A stretch of DNA of 64,000 bases from NCBI GenBank assembly GCA_964653095.1, contig CAZZEH010000013.1:1-64000 (forward strand), written 5' to 3'. This DNA comes from JAMLHH01 sp964653095. GTDB taxonomy: Bacteria; Bacteroidota; Bacteroidia; Chitinophagales; JADIYW01. The notes under the pieces are model-generated. The model did no database searches, had not been told where the DNA came from, and was given only the letters and a program-made list of their open reading frames with translations. Both the position numbers and the translations under genes were made by a program. Positions 63,988-64,000 of this stretch are shown one piece after another (position 1 is the stretch's first letter; each line of letters starts with the position of its first letter).

Positions 63988-64000
63988 TACTTTTGGTTAT

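Overview
The window looks like chromosomal DNA of a member of the Bacteroidota. The evidence is type IX secretion (T9SS) C-terminal sorting domains on three large surface proteins, Bacteroidota-type promoters (TAnnTTTG, once with an upstream TTTG at 19 bases), a carboxypeptidase-like plus plug plus barrel TonB receptor, a PD40/OmpA protein, FISUMP and BspA-type surface domains, and a DUF4249-like lipoprotein. I cannot place it below phylum. No rRNA, tRNA, CRISPR array, insertion sequence or phage gene was seen.

Layout. (1) 0.1-5.1 kb: a Crp/Fnr-type regulator lies divergent to a compact four-gene operon: class III aminotransferase, FGGY sugar kinase, class II aldolase, and a second aldolase-fold protein that has lost all metal ligands. 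The operon has an unrecognised, strongly foldable leader. (2) 5.5-12.7 kb: housekeeping genes (dnaB, panB, a thioesterase, a ferredoxin, carboxynorspermidine dehydrogenase) and an outer-membrane protein resembling gliding/capsule proteins. (3) 12.8-23.8 kb: a TonB-dependent receptor divergent to a di-haem peroxidase with an extra helical N-domain, a thioredoxin-like/eIF2B-like pair, then an operon exbB-exbD-tonB-folC-KdsC-like-UbiA. (4) 23.9-28.7 kb: a one-module KS-AT-ACP polyketide synthase and argH. (5) 28.8-43.7 kb: PD40/OmpA protein, CaiB/BaiF CoA transferase, metG, a copper ATPase, a 2-oxoacid dehydrogenase E2, a zinc peptidase, a metallo-beta-lactamase-fold hydrolase and DoxX. (6) 43.8-64 kb: a nearly all minus-strand cell-surface island with a GH105-type hydrolase and secreted partner, a 3306-residue beta-helix/LRR protein, a TPR-LuxR regulator, a FISUMP lipoprotein and a Kelch/LamG/BspA protein.

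How the parts may work together. The ExbB-ExbD-TonB set can energise the TonB receptor nearby. The secreted proteins carry T9SS sorting tails, but no T9SS machinery gene is in view. The GH105-type enzyme and its T9SS-tailed neighbour form a small polysaccharide-use unit. The first operon reads as a deaminate-phosphorylate-cleave route for an amino-sugar-like compound; this is inference from families only.

The most notable observations are the first operon with its dead aldolase paralogue and folded leader, two copies of a 56-bp multi-hairpin intergenic repeat 33 kb apart, two gene graveyards (a frameshifted SDR scrap and a lipoprotein/UbiA chimera hidden inside one ORF), a homopolymer frameshift in the GH105 signal peptide, and large internal duplications in the giant surface gene.
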